Shown here one piece after another: positions 1 through 9,435 of a DNA stretch of 64,000 bases (the stretch's first letter is position 1; the number at the start of each line of letters is the position of its first letter). The notes below the pieces were generated by a model, which had not been told where the DNA came from, ran no database searches, and saw nothing but the letters and a program-made list of their open reading frames with translations. The DNA is from an uncultured Prevotellaceae bacterium (GTDB lineage: Bacteria > Bacteroidota > Bacteroidia > Bacteroidales > Bacteroidaceae): contig CACXQL010000003.1 of assembly GCA_902769805.1 (NCBI GenBank), positions 42,888-106,887 of the forward strand, written 5' to 3'. Made by a program: the position numbers and the translations under genes.

Positions 1-880
1 AATATGGGGTATCTTCAGGGATATGCTGTGCCCCTCGTACATCAGGATAATATGGCATCTCTAAACAGTCAGGCATATGGCAAGTGAAGCTGACATCAAG
101 GATCGCCGTCTTGATTCCTTTATCCTCTACGATATCCACGACATGCGACACCAGCGGACCTGTCTGCCAGGCGAAGGCACTGCCTGGTTCGAAGATGACT
201 TTCAGATGGGGATAGCGCTCATGGAATCCCTGTACTGTCCTAACAAACAGTTCGACATCATAGTCCTTCCGCGTCACAAGATGACCACCGCCGAAGTTCA
301 TCCACCTCAACTGAGGGAACCAGGGAGAGAACTTCTCCTCGATATGCTGGAGTGTTCGTTCAAAGACATCCGCCCCACTCTCACAATGACAATGACAATG
401 GAAGCCGTGGATATCTTCCGGCAATACCTCTGGCAACTTATCCGCTGTCACTCCGAAACGCGTTCCTGGTGCACAAGGGTTATATAACAATGTCCCCACT
501 TCGGAATACTCGGGATTGACACGCAAGCCCAGGGAACATGCTGACGCACGTTGATGATAACGCTCATACTGGGACAGGGAGTTGAAGGTGAGATGCGACG
601 AACATGCCACAATCTCATCTATCTCCTCATCGGTATAGGCTGGCGAGAAGGTGTGTGCCTTGCTACCAAACTCCTGAAAGGCAAGCTTCGCCTCCGACAA
701 GGAACTGGCTGTCGTGGAACGGATATACTCCCGAAAGACGGGAAAGGTCTTCCACAGGGCAAAAGCCTTGAAGGCAAGGATAAACTCAGAACCTGTCCGT
801 TCTGCGATCTGTCGTATTAGCGATAAGTTACGACGTAACTTCTCCTCCTCTATAATATAAATAGGTGTCTTCAATTCCAT
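1..880 (-). CDS. nspC: carboxynorspermidine decarboxylase, 3' part off the left edge
   Basis: Fold-III PLP decarboxylase that makes spermidine or norspermidine from the carboxy precursor, in the cytoplasm. The product begins MELKTPIYIIEEEKL. LAFKAF at about residues 34-39 carries the expected PLP lysine. HCHCESG in mid-protein and FEPGSAF near the visible end are family motifs. About 293 codons are visible without a stop, and the family is somewhat under 400 residues, so the C-terminus lies outside. The start was chosen because a TATCTTTG -7 box lies about 30 bp upstream on the same strand. The partner carboxynorspermidine synthase is not in the window. Confidence 0.9.
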   Translation of the reverse strand, partial: MELKTPIYIIEEEKLRRNLSLIRQIAERTGSEFILAFKAFALWKTFPVFREYIRSTTASSLSEAKLAFQEFGSKAHTFSPAYTDEEIDEIVACSSHLTFNSLSQYERYHQRASACSLGLRVNPEYSEVGTLLYNPCAPGTRFGVTADKLPEVLPEDIHGFHCHCHCESGADVFERTLQHIEEKFSPWFPQLRWMNFGGGHLVTRKDYDVELFVRTVQGFHERYPHLKVIFEPGSAFAWQTGPLVSHVVDIVEDKGIKTAILDVSFTCHMPDCLEMPYYPDVRGAQHIPEDTPY

Positions 881-909
881 TTTCTTGAGCAAAAACTATT
901 TTTCGACTG

Positions 910-917
910 CAAAGATA
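910..917 (-). promoter_or_regulatory. nspC -7 box
   Basis: Reverse-strand TATCTTTG matches TAnnTTTG, 30 bp before the nspC start. No convincing TTG lies at the expected distance upstream, so only the -7 half is supported. Confidence 0.5.
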
Positions 918-936
918 AACTTTTATTGCGGTTAAA

Positions 937-967
937 TTGCATTATTCCATTAAAATTATTAATTTTG
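937..967 (+). promoter_or_regulatory. promoter of the ThiE-like/prs/TlpA group
   Basis: TTG and TAATTTTG are separated by 20 bp, the canonical Bacteroidetes arrangement, and the downstream ATG is about 23 bp away. This argues for the start at 991 rather than an upstream in-frame ATG at 937, which would lie inside the promoter. Confidence 0.8.
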
Positions 968-990
968 CAGGTGAATCGAGATCATACACA

Positions 991-1599
991 ATGAAACTTA
1001 TAGTAATGACCCAACCCACGTTTTTCGTGGAGGAAGACAAAATTCTCACATCGCTCTTCGACGAAGGGCTTGACTGCCTGCATCTGCACAAGCCAGGATC
1101 CTCGCCGATGTACGCAGAACGACTGCTGACTCTTTTGTCAGACGACTGTCATTCCAAGATTGTCGTCCACGATCATTTCTATTTGAAGGAAGAATATAAA
1201 CTGAGGGGTATTCATATCGACAGCCCCAGTGCCCCCATCCCCAACGGCTATAAGGGGAAAGTCAGTCGCACCTGTACACACCTGGAGGACCTGAAGGAAG
1301 CCAAGCGCCACTCGGAATACGTCTTCCTGAAGAGTATCTTCGACAGTCAGACAAATGCTGACGAGAAGTCGTCCTTTACTGCGAACGAACTGGAAAACGC
1401 TGCAAGGCACGGACTCATCGACCGCCATGTCTATGCGCTTGGCGGTATGAACATCGACAATATCCGTGTTGCCAAAGACCTTGGCTTCGGAGGTGTCGTG
1501 ATATGCGGCGACTTATGGAACCGCTTTAATATTCATCAGGAGCTTGACTACAAGGCACTGATACATCATTTTGAGAAACTGAGAAAAGCAATTGGATAA
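991..1599 (+). CDS. ThiE/TenI-like thiamine phosphate synthase family protein
   Basis: A 202-residue TIM-barrel protein of the thiamine phosphate synthase/TenI superfamily. Family-like stretches are CLHLHKPG (where ThiE has QLR.K), KIVVHDHF (ThiE: LIINDR), GIHIDSP (ThiE: GVHLGQ) and the phosphate-binding end YALGGMN...GFGGVVICGDLW. Several ThiE catalytic positions differ, so synthase activity is uncertain. TenI-like or another role is possible. No other thiamine gene is nearby. The gene precedes prs by 10 bp and is probably co-transcribed with it from the promoter just upstream. Confidence 0.75.
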   Translation: MKLIVMTQPTFFVEEDKILTSLFDEGLDCLHLHKPGSSPMYAERLLTLLSDDCHSKIVVHDHFYLKEEYKLRGIHIDSPSAPIPNGYKGKVSRTCTHLEDLKEAKRHSEYVFLKSIFDSQTNADEKSSFTANELENAARHGLIDRHVYALGGMNIDNIRVAKDLGFGGVVICGDLWNRFNIHQELDYKALIHHFEKLRKAIG

Positions 1600-1609
1600 A
1601 ATAAAACCT

Positions 1610-2548
1610 ATGAGCTCTAATAAAAATTACATGGTGTTTTCAGGTACTGCCACAAAGTACCTCGCAGAGAAAATCTGCCAAAGCTTAGGATGTCCGCTGG
1701 GTGAACTGCAGATCACCAAGTTCTCCGACGGCGAGTTTGCTGTATCTTACGAGGAGTCTATCCGCGGACGCGACATCTTCCTCGTACAGAGCACCTTCCC
1801 CAACAGCGACAACCTGATGGAACTGCTGCTGATGATTGACGCTGCCAAGCGCGCCTCGGCACGGACCATCAATGCCGTCATCCCCTATTTCGGATGGGCA
1901 CGACAGGACCGTAAGGACAAACCCCGTGTCTCCATCGGTGCCAAACTGGTGGCAGACCTGCTCTCCGTCGCCGGAGTTGACCGTGTGATCACGATGGACT
2001 TGCATGCCGACCAGATACAGGGATTCTTCGATGTCCCCGTTGACCATCTCTATGCGTCAAACGTCATCCTGCCTTATCTGCAGAGTCTGAAGCTCGATAA
2101 CCTGGTGATTGCATCACCTGACGTAGGCGGTTCCAAGCGTGCTAACACCTATGCCAAGTATTTAGGCTGTCCGCTGGTTCTTTGCAACAAGACCCGTGCC
2201 CGTGCCAATGTCGTCGCCTCCATGCAGATCATCGGTGAGGTAGAAGGTAAGAATGTGGTGATCATCGACGATATGGTGGACACTGCTGGGACGATTACCA
2301 AGGCTGCCGATATCATGAAGGCGGCTGGTGCCACGACTGTTCGTGCCTGTGCCTCCCACTGTGTAATGAGCGGACCAGCCAGTGACCGTGTACAAGAGTC
2401 TGCCCTGGAAGAGATTGTCTTCACGGACTCTATCCCCTATACACAGCGTTGCGCAAAGGTGAAGCAACTCAGTGTCGCCGACCTGTTTGCAGAGACCATC
2501 CGTCGCGTCATCAATAATGAAAGTATCTCAAGCCAATATATTGTATAA
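1610..2548 (+). CDS. prs: ribose-phosphate pyrophosphokinase
   Basis: Makes PRPP from ribose 5-phosphate and ATP for nucleotide, His and Trp synthesis. The product has 312 residues, the usual length, starting MSSNKNYMVFSGTATKYLAE. An in-frame TTG 18 bp upstream would overlap the preceding gene and is less likely. Visible motifs are KFSDGE, the flexible loop region YFGWARQDRK, the metal/substrate site MDLHADQIQGFF and the PRPP loop VVIIDDMVDTAGT. The stop codon is followed immediately by the ATG of the next gene, suggesting translational coupling. Confidence 0.97.
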   Translation: MSSNKNYMVFSGTATKYLAEKICQSLGCPLGELQITKFSDGEFAVSYEESIRGRDIFLVQSTFPNSDNLMELLLMIDAAKRASARTINAVIPYFGWARQDRKDKPRVSIGAKLVADLLSVAGVDRVITMDLHADQIQGFFDVPVDHLYASNVILPYLQSLKLDNLVIASPDVGGSKRANTYAKYLGCPLVLCNKTRARANVVASMQIIGEVEGKNVVIIDDMVDTAGTITKAADIMKAAGATTVRACASHCVMSGPASDRVQESALEEIVFTDSIPYTQRCAKVKQLSVADLFAETIRRVINNESISSQYIV

Positions 2549-3649
2549 ATGAGCATCAAATCCTTTCTAATCCTGACGGCTGCAAGCATCACACTCATAG
2601 CCTGCCAGTCAAAGACATACCAGATAAAAGGTACTGCCGAGGATGTCGCTGATGGTGACACCCTCTTCCTGACCACTGACCTCCAGCAGGGAATCCCTCG
2701 TGACACCATCCTTGTCAAAGACGGGAAGTTTGAGTTTAGCGGCGAGACCGATTCCACCTACTTCTGTCTGATATACAGTAAGAGTGACGAGACGATAACG
2801 ACTCCTCTGTTTGTTGAGCCAGGCACCATCAAGGTCTTAATATCAAAGACACCTGGTGCCTCCCGTGTCGGCGGTACCTATATCAATGATGAGTGGCAGC
2901 GCATGAACGACTCTACCATGATGATTGGAAAGGAAATCAATAAAATAGCTGAGAAGCTCTATGCCGACGACAAGGCGACACAGGCGGAACAAGAGAAGGC
3001 GATGGGGCAGATAGAACAGCTGAACAAACGCTTCAGCAATATTGTGGTGGCAGCCACAGAGCGTAATATCCAAAATGAGCTGGGCTATTTCCTGTTGACG
3101 ATGTACCCTGAGGAGATCATTCCCAATAACGACCGCCTGCGACTCATCAAGATGATGTCTCAGGAGATGCAGCAGCGTGAACCTATCAAGCAGATGATAC
3201 AACTCATTGGCAACGTTGCTAAGACAGAAGAGGGAGCCATCATCGAGGACTTTTCGATGAACACGATTACTGGCGCGCCATTGAACGTGATGAGCGAGGT
3301 GAAGAAGAACCGCATCACCATCCTCGACTTCTGGGCAAGTTGGTGTGGTCCCTGCCGCGAGGAGATGCCGTTGATGCTCGACATCTATAAGACATACAAG
3401 GACAAAGGACTCGGCATCGTCGGCATCTCCCTCGACGAAGACGATACCGCATGGAAGAAGGCGACAGAGCAGTTAGGTATCCCCTGGCCGCAGATGAGTG
3501 ACCTGAAAGGATGGGAGAATATAGCGGCACAGACATTTAATATTACCAGCATCCCCCACACTATCGTCCTCGACCAGAACGGCAAGATTCTCCGTCGTGG
3601 TCTTCGTGGCGAACAGTTACAGCAGTTTGTTGCCGAACAGTTGAAGTAA
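2549..3649 (+). CDS. TlpA-like thiol-disulfide lipoprotein (DUF4369 plus thioredoxin)
   Basis: A 366-residue envelope protein. The signal peptide ends in the lipobox LIAC at Cys19, so it is probably lipid-anchored. Residues 24-110 look like DUF4369, followed by a helical linker. From about residue 230 there is an AhpC/TSA-TlpA thioredoxin domain with the active site WASWCGPC and the cis-proline region ITSIPHTIVLD. It probably reduces disulfides or assists protein maturation in the periplasm. Its ATG abuts the prs stop codon, so it is likely co-translated. Nothing in the sequence links it to PRPP metabolism. Confidence 0.9.
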   Translation: MSIKSFLILTAASITLIACQSKTYQIKGTAEDVADGDTLFLTTDLQQGIPRDTILVKDGKFEFSGETDSTYFCLIYSKSDETITTPLFVEPGTIKVLISKTPGASRVGGTYINDEWQRMNDSTMMIGKEINKIAEKLYADDKATQAEQEKAMGQIEQLNKRFSNIVVAATERNIQNELGYFLLTMYPEEIIPNNDRLRLIKMMSQEMQQREPIKQMIQLIGNVAKTEEGAIIEDFSMNTITGAPLNVMSEVKKNRITILDFWASWCGPCREEMPLMLDIYKTYKDKGLGIVGISLDEDDTAWKKATEQLGIPWPQMSDLKGWENIAAQTFNITSIPHTIVLDQNGKILRRGLRGEQLQQFVAEQLK

Positions 3650-3709
3650 ATACCTTCGTTCTTTTTCCTTTTTCCCAGGGACCTTTCATCAAGAAAGAAG
3701 TATCCTTAT

Positions 3710-3863
3710 GGGGGAAAAGTGCCGTTGTTACGGGGAGAATGGAGGGTTCTTTCAGGGTGAAAGTGACGTTCTTTCCAGTGAACAGGCGGACGGTGCTGTT
3801 ATTAGCAGCGGCCGCTGCTAATATCGACAGCGGGCGCTGCTGATGTTAACGGCGGACGCTGCT
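3710..3863. repeat. 22-bp-period tandem array, copy 1 (seven units)
   Basis: Seven consecutive 22-bp units fill the gap between two converging genes. The first three are purine-rich (GGGGGAAAAGTG type), the fourth is transitional, and the last three carry GCGGNCGCTGCT cores beginning at 3808, 3830 and 3852. Unit 5 contains the perfect 20-bp palindrome TTAGCAGCGGCCGCTGCTAA. A second copy with the same seven-unit order lies about 25.3 kb away. 42 bp (3791-3832) are identical between the two. The 22-bp period is not a multiple of three, so it is not coding. Confidence 0.85.
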
Positions 3864-3892
3864 GACCCTTTTTCATTCCAATAGTATGGGTA

Positions 3893-4456
3893 TTACTCAT
3901 CGTCATCCTCCATCTTACATCTTCGCCTTGTCTCCTTGCGAGCCTCCCTCCAACGGGGATAGTACTTGTCCATCAACGCATGAAAACGGGCATTATGACT
4001 GGGTTCCAGCAGGTGACACAGCTCATGGACAACGACATGTTCGACACACCATTCAGGCAATAGCAGCAGATAGGCAGAGAAACAGACGGACTTGTCCTTG
4101 ATATGACAGACACCCCATCGGGAGATCATTGCCCTGTAACGGATATACGAGGGGTTAACGCCCATCTCCTTTGAATGACATTCCACCATCGGTTCTATCA
4201 AGGTTTTCAGTCGTCGCAGGGCATCATCCGCCTGTGCCCTTGTATGCAGAGGCAGCTGACTGTAAAAGGCTGTCCTGCGTCTCTGGTTCTCCAAAGACCT
4301 CTTCCGTGCCTTGGCTATCCAGTCGCGGTGTTCCTCTATAAACTGTTCCACCTCTTTTCTCGGCATACCAATAGGAGCCGACACATGCACATCGCCATTC
4401 TTCACGATGCGCATCGACAGTCTCCCTGTCCTCCTGTATGTAACCTGTATCGTCAT
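3893..4456 (-). CDS. YgjP-type (DUF45) metallopeptidase
   Basis: A 187-residue zinc metallopeptidase of the M48-like/YgjP family, cytoplasmic with no signal peptide. The N-terminal half is basic (YRRTGRLSMRIVKNGDVHVS). The zinc site is VVHELCHLLEPSHNARFH, with the two HExxH histidines plus a downstream H typical of this family. YRAMISRWGVCHIKDKSVCFS is the conserved segment just before it. Substrate is unknown. It lies downstream of the glycogen operon on the same strand but is separated from it by a terminator. I see no clear promoter of its own. Confidence 0.85.
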   Translation of the reverse strand: MTIQVTYRRTGRLSMRIVKNGDVHVSAPIGMPRKEVEQFIEEHRDWIAKARKRSLENQRRRTAFYSQLPLHTRAQADDALRRLKTLIEPMVECHSKEMGVNPSYIRYRAMISRWGVCHIKDKSVCFSAYLLLLPEWCVEHVVVHELCHLLEPSHNARFHALMDKYYPRWREARKETRRRCKMEDDDE

Positions 4457-4470
4457 TCCTCGAGTCTTTT

Positions 4471-4509
4471 AAAAAAAAGATGTGCCTACAAGTATAGCAG
4501 GCACATCTT
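4471..4509 (-). terminator. terminator of the glycogen operon
   Basis: An 11-bp perfect stem AAGATGTGCCT/AGGCACATCTT, 20 bp past the phosphorylase stop, is followed on the reverse strand by eight T residues. Confidence 0.85.
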
Positions 4510-4529
4510 CTATAATAGTGAATACCCCA

Positions 4530-7100
4530 TTACATATTAGGCAGCTCCAGCCACTTCACGTAGCAGAAGTCCTGACGGTGAGGCAGGTTCTTGTTCTTCG
4601 GATACATACGGATGGCAGACTTGTACTGTCCGAACTGACGTGGTGCCAACTCAGCCTCGAAGGTATAGTTGTTACCCTCATGGCCTGTCATCTTCAGCGG
4701 CTCCACGTTATAGACTTTCTCGTTACCGTCCTTATCGATGCAAACATTAACCTTCTCCAGTCCGATGGCATCATCGAGGCCCTGCTCGTTGATGACATAC
4801 TTGATATAGTACTTCCGTCCTGCCTCACAGCCTGTTGCAGGGAAGTTCCATTCGCAGCTGACAACATTGATGGAATCCCAACGCTCGGCAACAGCCTCTT
4901 TCCACTGGGCGATATCCTTGGCAAGGCGGTTGTCGTTCTTGGAGAGCTCCTTGAAACGCTTAGCCTCTTTCTCGTAGAACTTGCTGTAATAGTCATCGAG
5001 CTGGCGCTTCATCGTATAGTGCGGAGCAATCTGGGCGATAGAGTTCTTGATGACCTTGATCCAACCCTTGGAGATGCCCTTCTTATCCCTGTCATAGTAG
5101 AGAGGAATAATCTCAGTCTCCAACAGTCCATAGATAGTAGCGGCATCCAGCTGGTCCTGATAACCCTGGTTCTGGTAGGTACGCTTCTCTGTAAGAGCCC
5201 ATCCGGCACCCTCACGATAGCCCTCCAGCCACCAACCATCCTTCACGGAGAGGTTGACGACACCATTCATCTCAGCTTTCTCACCAGAGGTACCAGAAGC
5301 CTCGAGCGGACGTGTCGGCGTATTCATCCAGATATCCACACCACTGACAAGACGACGAGCCAGCAGGAAGTCGTAGTCCTCAAGGAAGATGATCTTACCC
5401 TGGAACTCATCGAGCTGCGAGATATCGAAGATCTTCTTGATTAATCCCTGACCTGCACCATCGGCTGGATGAGCCTTACCTGCAAACAGGAAGATAACAG
5501 GACGCTCAGGATTATTGACAATCTTTCTCAGGCGATCAAGGTCTGTGAACAGCAGGTGGGCACGCTTGTAGGTTGCAAAGCGGCGGCAGAAGCCAATAAC
5601 AAGTGCATTAGGATTGAAGCGCTCTACCAGTTTCACTACACGGGCAGGATCACCTTGGTTCTTCAACCATGTCTCAGTAAACTGGACTGCGATATAATCG
5701 AACAGCTTATTCTTCAGAGCCTGACGGGTAGCCCATATCTCCTCATCGGGACAGTTATAGATACCATGCCATATCTCCTCGTTAGACTGGTCGTTCATGT
5801 GATTCGGATCGAAGTACTTGGCATAGATGCGGCGCCACTCAGTAGCACACCAGGTGGGGAAGTGAACACCATTCGTCACGTAACCAACATGGTTCTCCTC
5901 AGGATAGTAACCGTTCCAGATGGGAGCGAACATCTGCTGGCTGACCCATCCATGCAGCTTAGACACGCCGTTCACCTCCTGACAAGTGTTGCAGGCGAAG
6001 GTTGACATACAGAACTTCTCACTATGGTCATCGGGGTTGATACGACCCATGCCGATGAACTCATCCCATGTGATACCAAGCTTGGCAGGATAAGCACCCA
6101 TGTACTTACCAAACAAGCCTTCCTCGAAATAGTCATGACCAGCAGGTACTGGCGTATGAACAGTATAGAGTGAAGAGGCACGTACAAGCTCCAACGCCTG
6201 GTTGAAGGTCATGCCACCCTCGATATAGTCACACAGACGCTGCAGGTTACAAAGGGCAGCATGTCCCTCGTTGCAGTGATAGATATCCTTCTTGATGCCC
6301 AGTTTCTTCAACAACAGTATACCACCGATACCCAACAGAATCTCCTGTTTCAAACGGTTCTCCCAGTCACCACCATAAAGACTATGGGTGATAGGCTTGT
6401 CGAACTCAGAGTTCATCTCATTGTCTGTATCCAGCAGATAGAGTTTCACACGACCTACATTCACACGCCATACACAAGCATGCACCTGATAGTTGGTGTA
6501 AGGAACGTCAATCACCAATGGGTTGCCATCCTCGTCCAACTGGCGCTCGATAGGCAGTGAACCGAAGTTCTGTGACTCGTAGTTGGCAATCTGCTGTCCG
6601 TCCATCGACAGGCTCTGTGTGAAGTAGCCGAAACGATAGAGGAAACCGACGGCACACATGTCGACATTAGAGTCGGAAGCCTCCTTCACATAGTCACCGG
6701 CAAGCATTCCCAGACCACCTGAATAGATCTTCAGGGCTGAGTGGATACCGTACTCCATACAGAAGTAAGCGACAGAAGGACGACTGGCATCAGGCTTCAC
6801 GTCCATGTACTTGCGGAACAGGTCATAGACATTCTTGACGCGCTTCATCAGTGCCTTGTCTTTCAGTATCTCTTCCTTACGCTCAAAACTCAGACGCTCC
6901 AGCAACATCACTGGGTTGTGCTTCACATCGTGATAAAGCTCAGGGTCAAGGTCACGGAACAGGTCACGTGCCTCATAGTTCCAAACCCACCACATGTTGT
7001 GGGCAATCTCGTCCAAACACTTCAGCTGCTCGGGAAGACTTGACTTTACCGTCAACTCCTTCCACTGTGGAGCATTTGCATAATCTGCTTTGATTTTCAT
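4530..7100 (-). CDS. glgP: alpha-glucan (glycogen) phosphorylase
   Basis: An 856-residue GT35 phosphorylase releasing glucose 1-phosphate from glycogen or maltodextrin. The N-terminus (to about residue 110) matches the DUF3417 module of the bacterial/archaeal branch ([15 protein letters not shown]). YFCMEYG and [10 protein letters not shown] are substrate-site motifs. [19 protein letters not shown] holds the PLP-binding lysine, and the equivalent in other members is EASGTSGMKA. The C-terminus carries an extra beta-rich segment from about residue 740. It follows glycogen synthase by 32 bp in one transcription unit, so storage and breakdown enzymes are made together. Confidence 0.95.
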   Translation of the reverse strand: MKIKADYANAPQWKELTVKSSLPEQLKCLDEIAHNMWWVWNYEARDLFRDLDPELYHDVKHNPVMLLERLSFERKEEILKDKALMKRVKNVYDLFRKYMDVKPDASRPSVAYFCMEYGIHSALKIYSGGLGMLAGDYVKEASDSNVDMCAVGFLYRFGYFTQSLSMDGQQIANYESQNFGSLPIERQLDEDGNPLVIDVPYTNYQVHACVWRVNVGRVKLYLLDTDNEMNSEFDKPITHSLYGGDWENRLKQEILLGIGGILLLKKLGIKKDIYHCNEGHAALCNLQRLCDYIEGGMTFNQALELVRASSLYTVHTPVPAGHDYFEEGLFGKYMGAYPAKLGITWDEFIGMGRINPDDHSEKFCMSTFACNTCQEVNGVSKLHGWVSQQMFAPIWNGYYPEENHVGYVTNGVHFPTWCATEWRRIYAKYFDPNHMNDQSNEEIWHGIYNCPDEEIWATRQALKNKLFDYIAVQFTETWLKNQGDPARVVKLVERFNPNALVIGFCRRFATYKRAHLLFTDLDRLRKIVNNPERPVIFLFAGKAHPADGAGQGLIKKIFDISQLDEFQGKIIFLEDYDFLLARRLVSGVDIWMNTPTRPLEASGTSGEKAEMNGVVNLSVKDGWWLEGYREGAGWALTEKRTYQNQGYQDQLDAATIYGLLETEIIPLYYDRDKKGISKGWIKVIKNSIAQIAPHYTMKRQLDDYYSKFYEKEAKRFKELSKNDNRLAKDIAQWKEAVAERWDSINVVSCEWNFPATGCEAGRKYYIKYVINEQGLDDAIGLEKVNVCIDKDGNEKVYNVEPLKMTGHEGNNYTFEAELAPRQFGQYKSAIRMYPKNKNLPHRQDFCYVKWLELPNM

Positions 7101-7132
7101 AATTAATAATTGTATTGAGTTTCTTTGTATTC

Positions 7133-8824
7133 TTATTGCTTAGCCTTCATACGCTCCTCTGCCTTACGGAGAGCGATGTCGTATGCCTCATAATAGTACT
7201 TGATGAACTCGCTCCAAAGGGCTTTCTTCGAGAGCTCATCAGCATGCTTGCGACACTCATCCACCTGTTTCTTGGTCATGCCAGAGAACTTGGCAACAGT
7301 ATCCTTGATAGCATCAGCCACCTCCGAGTAGTTATAGTCGGTGCGATGAATCACCTTCACGCCGTCCTCTATCTCTCCATAACGTCCGAACACCTTATTC
7401 GCCCACAAGCCGAAACCAGCAAGGTCTGTAGTGATACAGGGCACCTTGAAGGCTACCGCCTCTAATGGAGTATATCCCCACGGCTCATAGTAAGAAGGAT
7501 AGATACACAAGTCATTACCTAACACCACATCGTAATAGGTCATGTCCATGATACCATCCTTACTGTCGAGATAACACGGCAGGAAGATGACTTTCACGTT
7601 GTCCTCCTTCCTGTTGTGCATATCGTAGTATTTCATCATACTCAGCACATTATCGTAGTTCATGTTATGCAACCAGTGAGTCACCTGAGGCACTTCGAGT
7701 GGTTCTGTGTAGCTCTTGCCACTGGCGAGTCTCTCCTGCAGGTCCTTACGAGGCTCCCCTACCCAACCAGGAACCTCGATGAAGGCAAGCACCTTCTTTT
7801 TCAGTTCCTTGTCACGCAGCAGGCGGTTCATGGCTTCCACAAACACGTCGATACCCTTATTACGGAACTCATAGCGACCTGAAGTAGAGATAATCAGTGT
7901 ATCGTCATCCAGATTCTCACCCAACAGGGCATTGGCAACCTGCAACAGACGCTGGCGTGCTGCCTTGCGTTTCTTGGTGAAGGTGGCAGCCTTGGGTACG
8001 AAGCTGTTGTCGAAACCATTCGGCAATACCACGTCAACAGGTTTGTCAAGCAGTTCCTTACACTCATTGGCAGTGATATCACTCACTGTCGTGAAGCAGT
8101 CCACATACCATGCTGTCTGTTTCTCGATGGAGTGTTTGCTCTGCATATTCAGCTCTTCAGCCATCTGGTCACCATGATAGGCAAAGAGGTAGTCGTAGAG
8201 CGGTTTCTGATTACCTGCTATCGAACGCCCTATACTTGTAGCGTGAGTCGTGAAGATAGTACCGATCTGGGGTAACACCTTATTAATATATAAGGCACCC
8301 AGTCCACACATCCACTCGTTGGCATGATAGACGACTTTTGTTCCTGCATCATGAATGACGAACTTATAGAAGCTCTCTACCACCAAGCCAGCGGCATACG
8401 AGAACATCGAAGCCTCGTCATAGTCGCCATAGGCATGCAACGAGTCTACCTGGAAATTCTCCCACAGCCAAGTATATATCTCGTTCTTTTTCTCAAAGAA
8501 AGGATGGAAATCCACTAAGATTGCGATGGGTTCCCCTGGAATGGTCCAACGACCGACCCTTACGATTAGACCGTTCTCCTTCGCATTCCATTGCCAATCG
8601 GCAAAGAGTGCCTTGTCTTCCTTGAAATACGGACATTCTTTCTTTTCCGACGTATCGTCGCTTTCTTTCCAGAAATCAGGACCTATAAAGATAATCCGAT
8701 CCTTCATGGAGTCCTGTAATGTCTTTGCACGAGTGGAGAGAACAGTATAGATACCGCCCACTTTGTTACAAACTTCCCAACTCGATTCAAAGATATAATC
8801 AGGCTTTAACAATTCTTTTCCCAT
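7133..8824 (-). CDS. glycogen synthase, GT3-like
   Basis: A 563-residue retaining glucosyltransferase that extends glycogen. It resembles the eukaryotic-type GT3 family rather than the ADP-glucose GlgA: the N-terminus has [18 protein letters not shown], then [10 protein letters not shown] and NGFDNSF. The C-terminal Rossmann domain has [15 protein letters not shown], the GT3 nucleotide-sugar site with its catalytic glutamate. Donor preference (UDP- or ADP-glucose) cannot be read from the sequence. It is the first gene of the operon with the phosphorylase. A -7 box and a 12-bp palindrome precede the ATG. Confidence 0.93.
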   Translation of the reverse strand: MGKELLKPDYIFESSWEVCNKVGGIYTVLSTRAKTLQDSMKDRIIFIGPDFWKESDDTSEKKECPYFKEDKALFADWQWNAKENGLIVRVGRWTIPGEPIAILVDFHPFFEKKNEIYTWLWENFQVDSLHAYGDYDEASMFSYAAGLVVESFYKFVIHDAGTKVVYHANEWMCGLGALYINKVLPQIGTIFTTHATSIGRSIAGNQKPLYDYLFAYHGDQMAEELNMQSKHSIEKQTAWYVDCFTTVSDITANECKELLDKPVDVVLPNGFDNSFVPKAATFTKKRKAARQRLLQVANALLGENLDDDTLIISTSGRYEFRNKGIDVFVEAMNRLLRDKELKKKVLAFIEVPGWVGEPRKDLQERLASGKSYTEPLEVPQVTHWLHNMNYDNVLSMMKYYDMHNRKEDNVKVIFLPCYLDSKDGIMDMTYYDVVLGNDLCIYPSYYEPWGYTPLEAVAFKVPCITTDLAGFGLWANKVFGRYGEIEDGVKVIHRTDYNYSEVADAIKDTVAKFSGMTKKQVDECRKHADELSKKALWSEFIKYYYEAYDIALRKAEERMKAKQ

Positions 8825-8827
8825 CTG

Positions 8828-8839
8828 TATACATGTATA
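8828..8839. promoter_or_regulatory. palindrome TATACATGTATA before glycogen synthase
   Basis: A perfect 12-bp palindrome sits between the -7 box and the glycogen synthase ATG, 4 bp from the start codon. It could be an operator or affect initiation. Function is inferred only from position. Confidence 0.35.
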
Positions 8840-8846
8840 AACGCCA

Positions 8847-8854
8847 CAAAGGTA
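8847..8854 (-). promoter_or_regulatory. glycogen operon -7 box
   Basis: TACCTTTG on the reverse strand, 22 bp before the glycogen synthase ATG. The -33 position reads TTCG instead of TTTG. Confidence 0.6.
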
Positions 8855-8930
8855 ATTAAATTTTTCTTAATTTTACGAAGAAAAACAATTTATTTTCATA
8901 CAAAAGTCATATTAATTGATATATCTTTAG

Positions 8931-8938
8931 TATCTTTG
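8931..8938 (+). promoter_or_regulatory. -7 box of the 8957 gene
   Basis: TATCTTTG, 18 bp before the ATG. No TTG at the proper distance. Confidence 0.55.
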
Positions 8939-8956
8939 CCCGAAAACTCAGAATAG

Positions 8957-9382
8957 ATGAAAAGAACTGTTTTATTGACACTTATCATAGGACTCATCAC
9001 TGCCTCTTCCTTTGCACAAGAGGGAAAGAACACCTTCAAAGGCTATCTCTATAACGATGAGTACGAGGTATACCTCCGCATCAACTTCTATGACCAGAAC
9101 ATCAAGATACCTGGACAGGAGCTTTATGGCGACATCCCTGGCTATCTCGGAAGGAAGAACCACTCTTTCTGCTGGGTGATGGTGTCGGCAGAAGTGGAGA
9201 GCGAACAGAAGGCGACAATGACAATGGTCAATGACTTCGGCAGCGAGGACCTCACAGCATCGCTTACCTATATCAGCGATTCCACCTATGTCTTCCGTCA
9301 GGAAGAAGGAAGCACTGTCAAGATACCCAAGAACGGCAAATGGCAGAAGCTCCCCAAGAAGCTTACCTTCAAGCGGAAATAA
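8957..9382 (+). CDS. exported protein of unknown function
   Basis: 141 residues with a clear signal peptide (MKRTVLLTLIIGLITASSFAQ). The mature part is beta-rich with alternating hydrophobic residues, and the C-terminus is very basic (GKWQKLPKKLTFKRK). Not recognised as a named family. It may be a small lipocalin- or META-like envelope protein, but no motif proves that. The stop lies just before the ligA promoter, so the two genes need not share a message. Confidence 0.75.
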   Translation: MKRTVLLTLIIGLITASSFAQEGKNTFKGYLYNDEYEVYLRINFYDQNIKIPGQELYGDIPGYLGRKNHSFCWVMVSAEVESEQKATMTMVNDFGSEDLTASLTYISDSTYVFRQEEGSTVKIPKNGKWQKLPKKLTFKRK

Positions 9383-9384
9383 AT

Positions 9385-9415
9385 TTGGAGGAACGGAAAA
9401 ATCTTTGTATCTTCG
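9385..9415 (+). promoter_or_regulatory. ligA promoter
   Basis: TTG and TATCTTCG spaced 20 bp apart, 20 bp before the ligA ATG. The -33 element begins just 2 bp past the preceding stop codon. Confidence 0.7.
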
Positions 9416-9435
9416 CAGTCAAAATCAACAAGACA

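Noticed and set aside
77-820. Two plus-strand frames of 136 and 89 residues at the left end
   Set aside because: The reverse strand reads through as carboxynorspermidine decarboxylase with its motifs. These are shadows.
3786-3863. Possible small CRISPR
   Set aside because: Repeat cores of 12 bp with 10-bp intervals that are themselves related. No 25-40 bp repeats, unique spacers or cas genes.
4482-5444. 320-residue open frame on the plus strand
   Set aside because: Antisense to the C-terminal third of glycogen phosphorylase, whose protein is unmistakable.
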